This document shows positions 1 through 11,179 of a stretch of 64,000 bases of DNA, piece by piece. Every line of letters begins with the position of its first letter. Within the stretch, counting starts at the first letter, position 1. Origin of the DNA: Dromiciops gliroides. Lineage: Eukaryota > Chordata > Mammalia > Microbiotheria > Microbiotheriidae. The position numbers and the translations under genes were made by a program. Below the pieces are notes generated by a model that was not told where the DNA came from, did not search any database, and saw nothing but the letters and a program-made list of their open reading frames with translations. The DNA is taken from the NCBI RefSeq assembly GCF_019393635.1, contig NC_057867.1:60282492-60346491 (forward strand), read 5' to 3'.

Positions 1-1148
1 TCTCCCATCCTCCCCCCTCCCCAAGACAGCAAGCAATCTGATATAGGTTATACAGTATAATCATGGTGAACATATTTCTACATTAGTCATATTGTAAGAG
101 AAGAATCAGAACAAAAGGGAAAAGCCACAAGAAGGTATGCTTCAATCTGCATTTGGAGTCCATAATTCTTTTTCTGGATGTGTGGAGACCATTTTCCATG
201 ATGAGTCTTTTGCAATTGTCTTGGATCATTGCATTGCTGAGAAAAGCTAAGTCTACCACAGTTGATCATCATACAATGTTCTCCTGGTTCTGCTCACTTT
301 GCTCAGTATCAGTTCATGTAAAGAAATTTATATTTTTGTAAATATTCACCCATTTCATTTAGATTGTCATTTGTTGGCACACACTTGAGCAAAATAACTC
401 CTAATTATTGCTTTAATTTCCTCTTTATTGGTGGCAAATTCACTCTTTTCATTTTTGGTATTGGTAATTCAGTTTTCTTTTAAATAAAATTAACCTGAGG
501 CATATCTATTTTATTGTTTTTTCATGAAACCAGCTTTTAGTTTTATTTATTAATGAATGGTTTTCTTACTTTCAATTTTATTCATCTCTCCTTTGGTTTT
601 TAGAATTTCTATTTAATTGGGGATTTTCAATTTGTTCTTTTCCTAGCTTTTTAAATTGCATGCCCTATTCATTGATTTCTTCTTTCTCTATTTTATTCGT
701 GTAGGCATTTAGAGACATAAAATATCCCCTAAGAACTGCTTTGGCTGCATGCCATAAGTTTTGGCATGTTGTTTCATTAATGTCATTCTCTTTGTTGAAA
801 TTATTGATTGTTTCTACGATTTGTGGTTTGACCCATTCATTCTTTAGGATGAGATTATTTAGTTTCCAATTAATTTTTAGTCTGTCTATCCATGATCCTT
901 TATTACACATAATTTTTATTGCATAATGATCTGAAAGGGATGCATTTATTTTGATTTTCTGCATTTGACTGTGAGGTTTTTATGCACTAATGCATGGTCA
1001 GTTTTTGTTTAGGTGTCATGTAGCACTGAGAAAAAGGAATATTCCTTTCTATGCCCATTCTGTTTTCTCCAGAGGTCTTTCTTATCCAATTTATCTAAAA
1101 TTTTATTCACCTCCTTTACTTCTTTCTTGTTTATTTTGTGGTTAGATT
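1..1148 (-). mobile_element. L1 LINE, internally deleted, antisense
   Basis: Bases 1-320 are the reverse complement of the marsupial L1 3' end (phrases such as GGATCATTGCATTGCTGAGA recur at six other L1 copies here). At about 320 the sequence jumps into the first half of ORF2. The minus-strand translation of 665-964 reads SDHYAIKI...SWIDRLKINWKLNNL, which fits the end of the L1 endonuclease domain and the linker after it. Roughly 2 kb of ORF2 is missing between the two blocks. The element is dead. The left end is cut by the window edge. Confidence 0.85.
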
Positions 1149-1555
1149 GGAGCATAGAGGGACTTGAGGCAGGGCCACCAACCAAAAGGCTACAACCCTG
1201 GCTAGAGGTGCTGAGGGAGGGCCTGATGTAGGGTCATGACTGTCTCACATATGTGAGAGTTGCTGTGAAGGCAGAAATGAGAGGATTTGACAATGGATTG
1301 CATGTGTGGAGTGAATGAGAATGAGAAGTCAAGAATGACACCAGTATAGCACATCTGGGAGACTGGCAGGGTGGACAGTACACCCAACAGTAATAGGAAA
1401 GTTGGGAGAAAAGAAGGATTTAGGGAAATATTTTAATGGTTTCTGTTTTAGACCTTGAATTTGATATGTCCAGAAGGCATTTGATGATGGGAGACTAGCT
1501 CAGGAGAGAAGTTAGGACTAGATAATAAAAGATCTGAGGATATTTGCATAGAGAT
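1149..1555 (-). mobile_element. L2/CR1-clade LINE fragment, antisense
   Basis: The minus-strand translation of 1202-1387 contains GVILDFSFSFTPHMQSIVKS, a segment typical of L2-type ORF2 just after the reverse transcriptase. The same region recurs around 8.3-8.5 kb. Frame breaks are common, so this is an old remnant. Confidence 0.8.
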
Positions 1556-2024
1556 AACGAAACCCATGAAAAAGCAAAACACACTCAAAATTCTCCCTGC
1601 AGTGGGAGATGACACAAATGCACGTCATCTTTTCACACACTCTCTGTTTTTATTCATTGTTTGGCCTTCGGTGGTAATTTAAGCTGAACACATTCTTTTG
1701 AATCATCAGCCTCTTGGTTCATTTGTGTTTATGTCAAAATCTTAGGCTATAGAATTTTGGATACTTTACATGTCTTCTAATAGAGAGCCACAAGATGGCA
1801 CTGTAGGGAAATGGTTTGTGGCTTGTTTATCTGTAGACCACTCAGATTCTGTGTCATAGGCAATATACAGAGGGAGTGGACAATAAAATCAGCTCCTAGG
1901 CTTCTAAGGACAACACCCAACTTGGTGTTCTTTCAAAAACTTGGTTTTTGAATACAAATTAATCATAATACATGCTGATACAGTTATAAGAATTCACACA
2001 TATGTGTATGCGTATCTTTATTTT
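1556..2024. other. No recognised repeat or gene
   Basis: I recognise no repeat family and no open frame of note. It ends in a short alternating TG/TA stretch near 1998-2015. Confidence 0.4.
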
Positions 2025-2255
2025 TGGTTTTTTTATCTTAATAGTATCTTTTCCAGTTGCATGTAAAGATAGTTTTCAACATTCATTTTATAATATTTTG
2101 AGTTCCAAACTTTTCTCCCCCCATTCCCTTTCCCATCTCCCCAAGACGGCAAGTAATCTGATATAGGTTATATATGTATGATCATATTAAACATTTCCAC
2201 ATTAGTCATGTTGTGAAAGAAGAATCAGAACAAAAGGGAAAACCTCAAAAAAGAA
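2025..2255 (-). mobile_element. L1 3'-end fragment, antisense
   Basis: The T-rich start, TTTTGAGTTCCAAACTTTTC, the C-rich block and AAGACGGCAAGTAATCTGAT match in order the L1 3' ends at 1, 24.4 and 43.4 kb. It is 5'-truncated to about 230 bp. Confidence 0.85.
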
Positions 2256-2574
2256 AAACCTCTAATGGGCTGGCCGGAAAGCTAAATGTATGTTTGCCTA
2301 AAAGACTTGAGCAGGGGAACAGCATGGTCTGACCTGTATTTTAAGAGTATCCCCCTTGGCATCTGAGTTGAGGGGTGGAATGGAGAGAGAGAGGAAGATG
2401 CTTGAGGCAGGGAGACTAATTAGGAGGCTATTGCACTAGTCCAGATGAGGGATGATGAGGGCTTCAACTAGGGTGCTGGCAGTGTGAGCAGAGATGAATA
2501 AATGTTGTGGAGTTAGAATCAACAAGATATTGCAACCAACTGGGTGGATGTGAGGTAAAGGATAGGATACTTCT
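2256..2574 (-). mobile_element. L2 LINE fragment, antisense
   Basis: The phrases GGAGACTAATTAGGAGGCTA and CTAGTCCAGATGAGGGATGA correspond in order to the L2 segment at 8.16-8.35 kb. No coding frame survives. Confidence 0.75.
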
Positions 2575-2735
2575 TTTATGGAAAAAATATTATTTTTAAT
2601 CCTGCCTTTTGTTTTTACATTATATCATTTCCAAATATGTTCTCTTCCCTTTCCCTATGCAGTAAGCCATCAATTGTAACTAAGTCTAAAATAGAAAAGG
2701 AAAAAAAAGTTTTCCCAAAGTAACCAACATTTCCA
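2575..2735 (-). mobile_element. Older L1 3'-end fragment, antisense
   Basis: This resembles the start of the L1 at 9.35 kb: TTTTGTTTTTACATTATATC, then TCTTCCCTTTCCC, then an A-rich block. It is a second L1 3' subfamily, distinct from the copies at 2.0 and 24.4 kb. Confidence 0.6.
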
Positions 2736-2737
2736 AT

Positions 2738-3065
2738 CTTTAGCACAATGCCTGGCACACAGTAGGTGCTGAATAAATGTTTATTGGTTAATTGATTGAT
2801 TATTGATCTTGTTGTAGTTGTTTATATTGTTTTTCTGATTCTGCTCACCTAATTCAGTCTCCTCAGAAAATTGGTCCATCAAGACAGTTGAAATCTTAAG
2901 ATCATAGATCTACAGTTGGAGAGGACCTTAGAGACCATGTAGTCCAATCTCGTTTTTTACAGATGAGAAACTGAGTTTCTGTGCAAGGTGAGGCTACTTG
3001 TCTAATTTGACAAATGCAGTAAATGGCAGAGTCACAATTGTAGGATATCATAGTCTAAATATCTG
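2738..3065 (+). mobile_element. L2/MIR tail and a MIR3-type SINE
   Basis: CACAATGCCTGGCACACAGT with GAATAAATGTTTATTGG is the classic L2/MIR 3' terminus. From about 2895, CAGTTGGAGAGGACCTTAGA and TTTTACAGATGAGAAACTGA belong to the MIR3 (CORE-SINE) family. Both are old and degraded. Confidence 0.65.
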
Positions 3066-3671
3066 CTTCTCCTGACAGGAAATGGTTAATTATTTTGTTA
3101 GCATTGTCTCCTTCCACCATTTATTCTTTTCCCCAAGCTCAGATTTTCTTTATCTCATTCCCCTACTGAATCTAGTGTGAACTGACCATGTGAGACATCC
3201 AGTAATCATAACAAGATTTCTGGTCCTACTGCATCTGCTGCTGTGTGGAACACAGTTGTACATTATCAAGTCAGCAAGCACTTAGAAGAGGGCATCCAAC
3301 ATGGTGAGGAGGCTTGATTAAAAGAACAGGTGGTGTTTGGCCAGAAGGGAAGTATTGGGGGAGATGGGGATAGCTGTCTTTGAGGATTTAAAAGGCTGTT
3401 GTATGAAAGAGAGCTTAGACTTGTTTTACTCAGGCTCAGAGAACAGATTCAATGAATGGGTACCTGCAAGGTGCAGAGAAGCAGTTTTGGGCTCAAATAT
3501 AGTGAAGAATTTAAACTTTCTAAAGGTAGAGTGTACTGCTTCAAGAGATTGAATTCCTCATCACTGGAGGTCTTCAGGTAAAGCCTAGACAAGCATTTTG
3601 TCAAGGATGTGACAGAGGGTAGGTAGGTAGTAGGTGGTCTCTGGGAGCTCTTCCAACACAGTCTGTGATTC
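3066..3671. other. Mostly unique sequence
   Basis: A 71-residue open frame at 3337-3552 resembles no family I know and lies among stops, so I do not call a gene. GGCTTGATTAAAAGAACAGG and what follows may be an old repeat that I cannot name. Confidence 0.35.
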
Positions 3672-4320
3672 CTTGAACAGCATTGCAGCTTTTGAAATTG
3701 TTGATTGCCCCTTTCTTCTGGATACCCTGTCCTTGATTTTTCATAGCACTGCTTTCTCTTTGTTCTCCTCCTACCTATGTGAATGTTCCTTCTCAGCTTC
3801 CTTTGCTAGATTGTCATCTATGTCTCCTCTCCTACGCTTGGGTGTATTCTAGGGGGTCTTTCCTAGGTGTCCTTCTTTCCTGCCCTCCATCTTTTGCTCT
3901 CCCACATGGCTCAGCTCATATGCCACCTCCTACAAGAGGCCTTCCCTGATTTTCCCTTTTATTATTGCACTCTACCCTGGCCCCCCAAATATTTCATTTT
4001 TGTCTGTATTTTGTATTTGTGTACTTTTTATCACAATAGAAGATAAGACCCTTTAGGGCAAGGACTGATTAATTTTTGTCATTGTATACTTTTTTTTAGT
4101 GAAGCAATTGAGGTTAAGTGACTTGCCCAGGGTCACACAGCTAGTAAGTGTTAAGTGTCTGAGGCCGGATTTGAACTCAGGTCCTCCTGACTCCAGGGCT
4201 GGTGCTCTATCCACTGCACCACCTAGCTGCCCCTGTCATTGTATACTTAATGCCTAGCATCATGCCTTACGCATAGTAGGCCTGAAATAGATATTTGTTG
4301 AATTGAACTGAATTGAACTG
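3672..4320 (+). mobile_element. L2 LINE 3' portion, sense, split by a SINE
   Basis: The plus-strand frame 3634-3852 includes LFSSYLCECSFSASFARLSS, similar to a thumb/palm stretch of L2-type reverse transcriptase. After it come the L2 3' UTR phrases (GAGGCCTTCCCTGATTTTCC, AGGGCAAGGACTGATTA, TGCCTAGCATCATGCC). A SINE interrupts the last 240 bp. Confidence 0.8.
4092..4233 (-). mobile_element. Poly(A)-tailed tRNA-head SINE, antisense
   Basis: Full-length head (reverse complement of GGGGCAGCTAGGTGGTGCAG) with a short T run on the left. The target duplication TGTCATTGTATACTT is intact at 4077-4091 and 4234-4248, so this is an L1-mobilised insertion into the surrounding L2. Confidence 0.95.
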
Positions 4321-4429
4321 AGTGATGAATATGTATTCAAGAATATATCAAGTGATCCATGAGTGGGAAGGGGAGTAGTGGGAGCTGGTGTTAGAAAAGG
4401 CAGATCAAGACAAAGTTCTAAGGACTTTT

Positions 4430-4505
4430 AACAGCAGGCCCAGGACTTGGCAGCTTAAAACAGTGCTTAGCACATAGTAAGAGCTTAGTAAATGTTGACT
4501 GACTG
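4430..4505 (+). mobile_element. L2 3' terminus
   Basis: CAGTGCTTAGCACATAGTAA followed by AATGTTGACTGACTGAC is the extreme 3' end of an L2 element with its short repeated tail. Confidence 0.7.
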
Positions 4506-4954
4506 ACTTCAGCCTTTATATGAATGGTGAACAAAATCGTTTAAATAATATTTCTTCCCATCTGTTACAGATTAGTCTGATGATCCCAGTTGTCAATGTT
4601 TGTACAATTGTCATGGCTGATCACAAGAGGGGGCTACAGGCAAAGTATAATAAAGGAAAGGGCCTAGCTGGGAAATAATTTTTTTTCTTTCCTGAAATAA
4701 CTGAAGGCCTTGCCTTATTTGATTTCTTCTCTGCACTTACAGCCTCAGGGAGGTGAGAGACTTCTCTCTCCCTGAACTGCAAAGGCCACATTCACCTGGT
4801 GGAGTGGGACAGAGATTAACCAACTTTTAAATTAGCTTTCTGGGAAAAAAAAAGATAAAAGAAAAAAGAAATCTCCCTTCTCCTAGCTGAATAGAAATAG
4901 ACAATAGCCACATTTTACAGCAATGGCCTGGGCAGCTGGAGGGATCATAAGGTC
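4506..4954. other. No recognised repeat or gene
   Basis: Low-repeat sequence with an A-rich patch near 4845-4870. Nothing coding is supported. Confidence 0.35.
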
Positions 4955-5260
4955 CAAGACTCAGAGCTGGAAAGGTTCTTAGAGGCCATCTAGTCTAGTC
5001 TGTCATTTTATAGAAGAAGAAACTGAGGCCCAGGGAGGGGAAGGGACCTGCCCAAGGTCATCCAGCTAGTGCATGGGCGGTTGGGGAGCAGGATGGGAGC
5101 CCAGATCCTTGAGCTCCAAAACCAGCTACCTTCCTAATGTATCTCAGGCCTTAGATTTGGAAACTTCTTATTTTTATACAGAGGAAAATTGAATCCCAGA
5201 GGAGGAGAGCTACTTGCAGGTCACACAGATAGAGGAATGACTGCATTCTGAGTCAGTCCA
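4955..5260 (+). mobile_element. Two adjacent MIR3-type SINE remnants
   Basis: The first reads AGAGCTGGAAAGGTTCTTAG then GAAACTGAGGCCCAGGGAGG. The second, from about 5150, repeats the plan with GAATCCCAGAGGAGGAGAGC and AGGTCACACAGATAGAGG. These are old CORE-SINEs. Confidence 0.65.
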
Positions 5261-6334
5261 GCTGAAGATACTGCAAGGAAAAAAAAACCTCACAACTAGC
5301 CTGACAGACTGATTGGCAGGGTATTTTGTCTTTGCACAGCCATTCCTCATTTCAGGATATTTTGCAGTCATTACCCAGTGAAAGCAATCCAGCTTCTTCC
5401 CCTGAAATCCTGCATGTTTCCTTAGCCATCACTGCAGATAAGCATCCTAGGGGAGAATTCCTTGCTTTGAAGGCCACTCCTCCACCCCCACCCTCACCCC
5501 CCAGCCATGGACCAGATAATTTCCCCACTGCTTCACACATATACGGTTCATCTCCTAATATTAATCATGGAAACTGGACTGCCCAGGTGAACCCCTCCCC
5601 ATACACACACAAGTGCCTACACCAGTGTGCACGTGTGTGTGTGTTTGTGCATGCACGTGTGTACACATGCAGACACAGAGTCATCTGCACTGATTAAGCA
5701 GCTGGAAGTTACAAACGACCTATTCCTGTTCCCCTAAAAACCAACTTGCTCCTAGTTTCAGATGTTACCAGGGTAGAGGCAATTTACTCAAATGGCTTTT
5801 GCCCATGTGATGGCTTCACCCAGTGCCAGGCATCTTTGCCAACCACTGATACTCAACATTTGCTGCCTTGTGCCCTCCTCCCTCACCCCCCCAAACATCA
5901 TGATTAACTGCTGGGAGAGAGAGAGCCTCACAACTTCATCTGCTGGCACTGCAGGAATGCAGCAGCCAAATAGCAGCAGGGGGAAAAATACTTTGGAAAT
6001 TATCCATTTTAAAGGCTTGCTTCACATGGGCAAGGAAGGAGGGGGTGGGAGGAACTTGCTTCCAAAGTGGAAGGGCCAACTGAGGTGCCTATGAGAAGAA
6101 ACCTTTCTTAGGGACCTAGGCAGATGGGGCCATGCTCATTTCCAACCACTTTTCTGTCTCATTTACTGCCAGGCTGGACCCTTGATGGCCTGCATTTAAA
6201 GTGCTGCTGTGCCAAATGAGGCCTCTTTGCTTGAGTCTACCTGTTAAAAGTTGAGCATGGGCACTTTAAAGAATCTTAGGAAAGAAGGCCTAGTTAGAGC
6301 CAAAGTTTGAATCATCAAAGCAGTGTTGTGTTAT
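5261..6334. other. Unique, moderately GC-rich stretch with a TG/CA-rich patch
   Basis: I see no interspersed repeat for about 1 kb, which is unusual here. 5588-5690 is rich in alternating CA/TG steps that could adopt Z-DNA. Open frames of 100-123 residues (5326-5697, 5792-6094) are low-complexity or unrecognisable and probably chance. 5.9-6.3 kb (AGCAGCAGGGGGAAAAATAC, TTTAAAGTGCTGCTGTGCC) is a candidate for cross-species conservation. Confidence 0.4.
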
Positions 6335-6880
6335 AGTACAGTTGAAAGAATACTAGATTTCAGTGCCAGCCAACCCCTGGGTTCAAGTACTGAGTCTGGT
6401 GCTTACATTGAACATCTCTGGGCCTCATTTTCCTCGTATTAAAAAAGGGGTAGGATTAGGTGACACACAAGGTCCCTTCTAGCTCTATTCTAATGGTTCT
6501 ATGATATCTCAAGAGCTTAAATAATAGAACTATCAAATATCAGAGCTAGAAGGGACCCTCGTAGCCAGGTAGAGGGGATTGAGGCCTGCACCTTCAGTCA
6601 GGAAGACCTGGGTTCCAAAATCCCACCTTTGTGATATTAGCTTTATGATGATGGGCTAGTCATTTTTCTCCAAGACTTCGTTTCCTCAGCTGTAAAAGTA
6701 GTACCTACCTTTCAGGCTTGTTGTGAGGCTTGACTGAGATAACAAATCTTTAGCACTTCACTAATGCTTAGAATGATATAGGAATGTGAGCTGCTTCTCT
6801 TGTTGTTGGTATCTATCATATCAAATACCTTCACTTTACAGATGGGGAAATTTATTAAAAGAGCAGCATGATGTATTAGA
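6335..6880 (+). mobile_element. MIR-type SINE remnants
   Basis: Two successive copies are visible: GGGTTCAAGTACTGAGTCTG with AACATCTCTGGGCCTCATTT, then GAAGACCTGGGTTCCAAAAT with GTGAGGCTTGACTGAGATAA. Order and spacing fit MIR. Divergence is high. Confidence 0.65.
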
Positions 6881-7150
6881 AATCATCACTTTAATGGACA
6901 TTTATGTGGTGCTTGAAAATTGCCAAATTTCTTTATATTAGGTCTCATGACAACCCTGGGAAGTAGATACTATAGGTATTATTGTGCCACAGATGAGGAA
7001 ATTGAGGCTCATGATACCTAGACCAACCACTTCATTTTTCATATGTAAAAACTGAGGCCTAGGAAGGTTAAGTGCCTGGCCAGAAGCAAGTAACTGCCAG
7101 AAGTGGAATTTGAATTCAGGTCTAATTGGTTTCCTGTTTAGCACTCAGTC
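6881..7150 (+). mobile_element. MIR3-type SINE remnant
   Basis: GGTCTCATGACAACCCTGGG, CAGATGAGGAAATTGAGGCT and GAATTTGAATTCAGGTCTAA follow the MIR3 order, with an apparent partial repeat of the middle section. Confidence 0.6.
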
Positions 7151-7260
7151 CACTAAGATTCAGGGTTGGAAAGAGTGCTGAACTTGGAGTCAGTAAGATC
7201 TGGGTTTGAGTTCTACCTCATTGACTCACAGGCCATTGTAGCTTTTGTAAAAAGGGAAAA

Positions 7261-7281
7261 CTACTACTGCTACTACTGCTA

Positions 7282-7316
<35 letters not shown>

Positions 7317-7370
7317 ACTGTTACTGCTACTGCTACTGCTACTACTACTGCCACCACCACCAGCACCAAT
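7261..7370. repeat. Mixed trinucleotide array (CTA/CTG/CCA)
   Basis: About 110 bp of triplets: CTA and CTG interspersed, an inner uninterrupted CTG run, then a CCA patch. It sits where a MIR (7155-7235) would carry its short ATAATAATA motif, so it probably grew from that seed. A frame through it encodes a Cys/Tyr run, which is an artefact. Confidence 0.9.
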
Positions 7371-7394
7371 AATACTTTCTATGCTTACCCCAGT

Positions 7395-9330
7395 CATTCA
7401 TGCATAACACATTTTTATTAAACACTGTGTAACAGGCACTCTGCTAAGTACTAGGGATGTAAAGAAAAGCAAAAACATGGTTGCTACCCTCAAAGAGCTC
7501 CTGTTCTTTTTCCTTTTCTTTTTTTTTTTTTACTGAGGCAGTTGGGGTTAAGTGACTTGCCCAGGATCACACAGCTAGTAAGTGTCAAGTGTCTGAGGCC
7601 GGATTTGAACTCAGGTACTCCTGAATCCAGGGCTGGTGCTCTATCCACTGCGCCACCTACCTGCCCCAGAGCTCCTGTTCTAATGGGGGAAACTATGCAA
7701 ATATGTACCTGCACACGACATAAAGAGTAAATTGATGGTAATCTCAGAAGGAACATACTAGCAGTGAGCTGGGGGGGTGGGCTGGGAAAGGCTTCTTGCA
7801 GTAGGTAAGATTTGAGCTGAGTCTTGATGGAAGCCAAAGAATCCAGGAGATGGAAATGAGGAGGAAGAATATTCTAGGCATAGCAGACAGTTAGTACAAA
7901 GACATGGAAATGGGAGATGGAGTCTTTTGTTCTAGGAAGACCAAGAAGGCCAGTGTCACTGAATTCTAGAGTGCATGGAGGGGAATAAAATGAAAAAGAC
8001 TGGAAAAGTAGGAAGGGGTCAGACTGTGAAAGGTTTCAAATGCCAAAGAGAAAACTTCATATATGATGTCTCTAAAGTCTTAGTACAGTCATAATCTTGA
8101 ATAGCTCAAAATTGCATGAAAAATTTTGGGACCCCTGTCTCTGGTTCTGGAGGTAATAGGGAGCCACTGGTATTATGTAGGGAGGTAGCATGGTTAGACC
8201 TGTGCTTTCAGAAGATCTCTTTGATCTGAGAGGATAGACCATAGTGGGGAGAGAGTAGAGGCAGGGCAACCAACCATTAGGCTTCTGTGATAGTCCAAAT
8301 GAGAGATGCTGAGGATCTCAAGTAGGGCTATAGTTGGACAAGTAGAGAGAAGGGGATACTTTTGAGAGATGTTGTAAAGGTAGGAGTGACAAGACTCAGC
8401 AACAGTTTTGACATGAGTACGAGAGTAGTGAGTAAGAGTGTGGAGCTGGGGTTGACATTTGAGATTGTGTGACTAAGAGGATGGTGGTACCCTTGACAAT
8501 AACAGGGAAGTTCAGAAGAGGAGAGTTTTCAGAAGAAAAGAGAATGGGTTCTGTTTTAGAAATTATGAACTTGAGATGTTTACAGGACATCTGGTTCCAT
8601 ATGTTCAAGAGGCAGCTGATGATTTGATACAAGAGGTCAGGAGAGAGGTTAGGGCTGAATAAAAAGATCTGGGAATCATTTGCATAGACGTGTTTGTCAG
8701 ATCCATGGAAGTTGATAAGATCACCAAAAGAAATAATATGAAGGGAGAAAAGAAGAGGACTCAGCACACCTATCATTAATAGATGGAAGATCCAGTAAAG
8801 GAGACTGAGAAGGAGTGATCAAACAAGTAAGAGGAGAACCAGGAGAGAACAGTGTCAAAAACCCTAGAGAAGAGAAAGTATTTAGAAGAGCGTGATTGAC
8901 AGTGTCAAAGGCTCCTGGTACGTGATGGATGAGGAATGAGAAAAGGTCATTATATTTGGCAATAAAGAAATCATTGGTAAATTTGGAGAGAACACCTTCA
9001 GTTTGTTAATAAGATTAAAAGCCATATTGGAAAATGTTTAGAGAGGAGAGGAAGTAGAGACAAGCAATTGTAGATTGCTTTCACAAGTAATTTAGATAAA
9101 AAATGGAGGAAAATAGGATAGTAGGGTCAAGTGAGCTTTTTTTAAGGATTAGAGTGACATAGATTTATGTTCGTAGATAGCAGGGAAACATTTGGTAGAA
9201 AGGGAAGCATTGAAGATAGTGAGAATTCAAGGACGATAGAGGGAAATCTGCTAGAGAAATTGGAAAGGGATGGAATCAGTGGCCCAACCATGTTACATTA
9301 TTGACTTATACTGAGTTTGGAGTCCAGTAA
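7395..9330 (-). mobile_element. Long L2/CR1-clade LINE, antisense
   Basis: This is the longest L2 in the window. Its 3' end lies left (ACACTGTGTAACAGGCACTC, CTACCCTCAAAGAGCTCCTG). On the minus strand, 8776-8396 translates to LSPLLFSLHI, then YANDSQIFLFSPNLSPDLLY, then HLKFIISKTEPILF. The catalytic YADD box is degraded to YAND. Further 5', near 8916-8897, AFDTVNHALLNT is the upstream palm aspartate block. Frameshifts separate the pieces. No function remains. Confidence 0.9.
7508..7667 (-). mobile_element. Poly(A)-tailed SINE, antisense, inside L2
   Basis: Flanked by the duplication AGAGCTCCTGTTCT at 7494-7507 and 7668-7681. One copy of that target is part of the L2 3' end, so the pre-insertion site can be read directly. 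Confidence 0.95.
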
Positions 9331-9762
9331 AACCTTCAGATGTTTAAAAAATTATTGATCCCTTTTGTTTTTACATCATATTTATTTCCTAATATGTCCC
9401 TTTTCTCTCCCTTCTCCTCTGGCTTCTAACAAAGATAAGGAAAAAAGAAGTTTATAAAAAAAAACCCAACTGTTGTATTGACTGACACCATGTGCAACAT
9501 TTCACACCCATATTCTTTAATCTCTGCAAAGAAGAAAGGGAGGTGCATTTTCTCTTTTCTTGGGGGCCAAGCTTGGTCATTACAATGACACAAGGTTTAA
9601 TTTAATGTTATTGTTCTTTGCCTTTTCATTCTTTTCATCATTATATAAGTTGTTTTCTGGGTTTTGCTTACTTTGCTCCATTTTAGATCATGTCTTTTCA
9701 TCTTTTTCTGAAGTCCTCTTCATAATTTATTGTGATACAATAATATTCCATTACATTAATAA

Positions 9763-10349
9763 TGTGAGTGAGATTTTCCCCACCCCTTAGTTATAAGAGA
9801 TTTAAAGTGATTTAATTATGATAATCAGCATATTAACTGAAAAATTGTGATCTATTACATTTAGATATCTTATCTTAATTGTATTAGTAGGTTAAGTTTC
9901 TTTTCCTTCTAATTAACAATGTCAGATGATACTTTCTAATGTTAAGCATTAAGTAATAAAGGAGGATACTATAGTCAGCAATAATATATTTTAGAAACCA
10001 TGAGTGATATGCTTGACTAGAAGGAGTCATGCAGCAGAATCATGACCCTGTTGCCACAAGAAGATTGATAAGAGTATTGAAAAATGCTGATATTTGTCAC
10101 GTAGGCAGTTTCCATATTTCCTAAGAAGATGCTTTAATATTAGATACTTTTAATTAGTATGGTATAGAAGCATTCAAGCTCTGTAGGGGTGTAAACGCCT
10201 GTTGATTTTGTAACTCAAGGTCTTTCAGGTCCAGCCCTTGCCTGCCTGGCTTTATTGTGAGATAGGCCCTCTCTCAGTAAACCTATGTTCTATGGCTTGG
10301 AGACTTTACTGTTTCTATTCCTCCATCGGACTTAGAAATTTTCCCGACA
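9763..10349. mobile_element. Probable solo LTR inside L1
   Basis: A 587-bp block interrupts the L1 exactly between CCATTACATTAATAA and ATATACCACAATTTATTCC. It starts TGTGAGTGAG and ends CCCGACA, so it has TG...CA ends. Aligned to the L1, the flanks overlap by 4 bp (ATAA against ATAT, one change), a target duplication as in gammaretrovirus-like ERV1. Its right half (CTTTATTGTGAGATAGGCCC, CTCAGTAAACCTATG) resembles R/U5 sequence. No partner LTR or coding part is seen. Family is unknown; orientation + is only suggested. Confidence 0.6.
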
Positions 10350-10725
10350 ATATACCACAATTTATTCCCCAGTCAGGGATACCCATTTTATTTGTAGTTC
10401 ATTGTTACCTGATTTCCTTTGACACCATTTTCTGGTGAGGTCTCTGGGTCAAAGGGTGTGGACATTTCAGTAACTTTTTAAAAACTTTATTCCAAGGTAC
10501 TTTCTAGAATGGTTGGACCAATTTAGAGTCCCACCAACAGTATATCATTGTGCCTATCTTCCTATAACATCTCCAGTGTTTATTATTCCCATCTTTGGTC
10601 ATCTTTGCCAATATGATGAATGCAGGGTTCAGCCTTAAATTTGCATTTCTCTAATTTTTAGTGATTTGAAGCAAACTTTTTTTATGGTTAGTAGCTTATA
10701 ATTCTTCTTTCAAAAACTGCTTGCT

Positions 10726-10908
10726 GGGGCGGCTAGGTGGCGCAGTGGATAAAGCATCGGCCCTGGATTCAGGAGTACCTGAGTTCAAATCCGGCCTTAG
10801 ACACTTAACACTTACTTACTAGCTGTGTGACCCTGGGCAAGTCACTTAACCCCAATTGCCTCACTAAAAAAAAACAAAAAAACAAAAACAAAACGAAAAC
10901 AAAAAAAC
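10726..10908 (+). mobile_element. Poly(A)-tailed SINE, sense
   Basis: Full-length, of the TTAACACTTACT...TTGCCTCACTAAAA subtype, with a long A-rich tail broken by C and G. Target duplication CTGCTTGCT flanks it within L1. Confidence 0.95.
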
Positions 10909-11024
10909 CTGCTTGCTCATGTCATTTGACCACATATCTAGAAGGAAATGGCTCATGATCTTATATATTTGTGTTGATTCTCTTATATATCTTGGATAGC
11001 AGACCTTTTTTCAAAGATATTTGA

Positions 11025-11179
11025 GGGGCAGCTAGGTGGCGCAGTGGATAAAGCACTGGCCTTGGATTCAGGAGTACCCGGGTTCAAATCCGGCCTCAGA
11101 CACTTGACACTTACTAGCTGTGTGACCCTGGGCAGGTCACTTAACCCCCATTACCCTGCAAAAAAACCCCCCAAAAAAC
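11025..11179 (+). mobile_element. Poly(A)-tailed SINE, sense
   Basis: Of the other subtype (TTGACACTTACT with a CCCTGCAAAAA end). Flanked by AAAGATATTTGA on both sides, within the same L1. Confidence 0.95.
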
